This document shows, one piece after another, positions 63,260-64,000 of a stretch of DNA of 64,000 bases (positions are counted from its first letter, which is position 1; each line of letters starts with the position of its first letter). Position numbers and translations under genes: made by a program. Where the stretch lies: positions 54,157 through 118,156 of the forward strand of contig JBFFMY010000002.1 of NCBI GenBank assembly GCA_041563475.1. Direction: 5' to 3'. The notes beneath the pieces were generated by a model, which saw only the letters and a program-made list of their open reading frames with translations, was not told where the DNA came from and made no database searches. This stretch comes from CAJXZP01 sp041563475 (GTDB lineage: Bacteria > Bacteroidota > Bacteroidia > Flavobacteriales_G > Salibacteraceae).

Positions 63260-64000
63260 CTAATGCTTAATTAATCGCAAGGGTTGCTTCCATTCAGGAT
63301 GAGAAACAAAATAAATTCCTGAAGACAATTTAGAAACATCCAAGCTTATATCATTCCCCCGCCTATTTACAAATAAGGAAACTTTACTTCCTGAAATATC
63401 AAATACGTTAATTAAACCTTCATCAATACCTGATGAAACATTGGTAATAGTAACATTTTCATTTGCCGGTTGTGGAAATAGCAATGGTGTAATCTTTGCC
63501 ATCTCAACTTCTTCATTACCTAATATGAAACTTGCCTTCCCCATTAGTATCCACTTATTCGGATCAACTTTTATGTAATTTATAGGCCCGTCATAAGTAA
63601 AACTAATCCACTGATCATTAACCGTGTTCTCAAAAACATATGAGGTATCTGCATTAATTTCAATTTCAAGAGGCATTTCAAAGAAGTCTACAGAGGAATG
63701 ACTAGTAACTTGCTTAATATTAACTGCGTAATTGGGCTGTGTACCAGAAACTAAAACAGTATAGGTTGGATATCCTTCTCCATAAAACCAATCATTAAAA
63801 AATTCGGTTAAGTCTAAACCACTTACCGCTTCTAAATGGCCAATTAAATCGGCATTTGTAACATAACCAAATTCTAATTGCGGGTCGTTTAAATAATTCC
63901 GTAAAGCCAAAAAGAAATCAGCATCGCCAAGTTTCCATCGTAACATGTGGAGTAACAACCCTCCCTTATCATAGGTTAAACGAGAGCTAAATAATCGTCC
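63260..64000 (-). CDS. M1 family metallopeptidase with T9SS sorting domain, C-terminal part (5' end outside window)
   Basis: 247 residues are visible on the minus strand; the frame is open through position 64000, so the N-terminus lies outside. TYDKGGLLLHMLRWKLGD and FFLALRNYLNDPQLEFGYVT match the C-terminal side of the M1 aminopeptidase catalytic domain; the HExxH zinc site would be farther upstream. The last 85 residues are a type A T9SS sorting domain (PQPANENVTITN, INVFDISGSKVSLFV, SKLSSGIYFVSH, LRLIKH). The protein is therefore exported by T9SS, probably to digest peptides outside the cell. Confidence 0.88.
   Translation of the reverse strand, partial: GRLFSSRLTYDKGGLLLHMLRWKLGDADFFLALRNYLNDPQLEFGYVTNADLIGHLEAVSGLDLTEFFNDWFYGEGYPTYTVLVSGTQPNYAVNIKQVTSHSSVDFFEMPLEIEINADTSYVFENTVNDQWISFTYDGPINYIKVDPNKWILMGKASFILGNEEVEMAKITPLLFPQPANENVTITNVSSGIDEGLINVFDISGSKVSLFVNRRGNDISLDVSKLSSGIYFVSHPEWKQPLRLIKH

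Overview
The window is a chromosomal stretch from a low-GC Bacteroidota bacterium, most likely of the order Flavobacteriales (a Crocinitomicaceae/Fluviicola- or Cryomorphaceae-like lineage is my best guess). The evidence is the combination of T9SS C-terminal sorting domains, PorQ, exosortase XrtF with its partner protein, the bacillithiol deacetylase BshB1, DUF4301 and DUF4294, a THX ribosomal protein, the promoter form TTG-N17-19-TAnnTTTG, and no Shine-Dalgarno pattern that stands out. Coding density is high, genes lie on both strands, and most of the content is conserved housekeeping. I see no prophage, insertion sequence, CRISPR array or rRNA operon.

Layout. 0-7 kb: end of HMG-CoA lyase, a paraoxonase-like protein, a MORN protein, an unusual HEPN-like protein, an MscS channel, a PabA/TrpG amidotransferase, a DEAD-box helicase and an Smr protein. 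7-11 kb: HU, the small ribosomal protein THX, and a tight minus-strand cluster of XrtF, XrtF-associated protein, PdxH and a glycosyltransferase. 11-18 kb: MiaE, DUF4301, a TonB-like protein, a WG-repeat protein, DUF4294 and thiol peroxidase. 17-24 kb: NfeD protease, small membrane proteins, an MltF-like lytic transglycosylase, then a tRNA-maturation run (CCA-adding enzyme, pRiA4b ORF-3-like protein, MiaA), preceded by a promoter/terminator unit that looks like a small RNA or an attenuated leader. 24-36 kb: adenine deaminase, a TPR protein, GyrA, ClpC, a divergent Nramp-family transporter, ComB, GcvT and a DUF1684 lipoprotein. 36-46 kb: ribosomal protein S1 with a long repetitive N-terminal extension, Cmk, PorQ, RecN, BshB1, a phosphodiesterase, an S1/P1 nuclease, SucD and tRNA-His. 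46-57 kb: flippase and glycosyltransferase, a SPOR protein, an Hpt protein, RidA, two paralogous T9SS cargo proteins, a methyltransferase and a DUF4389 protein. 57-64 kb: dihydrolipoyl dehydrogenase, SulP transporter, the rpsP-rimM-trmN6 translation operon and the 3' part of a T9SS-exported M1 aminopeptidase.

How the genes fit together. Several modules recur. Translation and tRNA modification are represented by MiaA, MiaE, Cca, RimM, TrmN6, S1, S16 and THX. Envelope and secretion functions are XrtF, PorQ, three T9SS cargo genes, the lytic transglycosylase and the flippase/glycosyltransferase pair. Thiol and redox functions are BshB1, Tpx and Lpd. Transcription units are often closed by clear intrinsic terminators, twelve of which are listed.

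The most unusual items are the HEPN-like protein whose RNase-motif histidine appears to be tyrosine, the candidate small RNA/attenuator before cca, the 29-residue repeats on S1, a hairpin at the predicted 5' end of the S1 mRNA, a tRNA-His gene with three U-U mismatches in its stems, and a long hairpin between the divergent gyrA and clpC genes. I did not find a convincing wholly new multi-gene system. All functional calls are from reading the sequence; no database search or computation was run.
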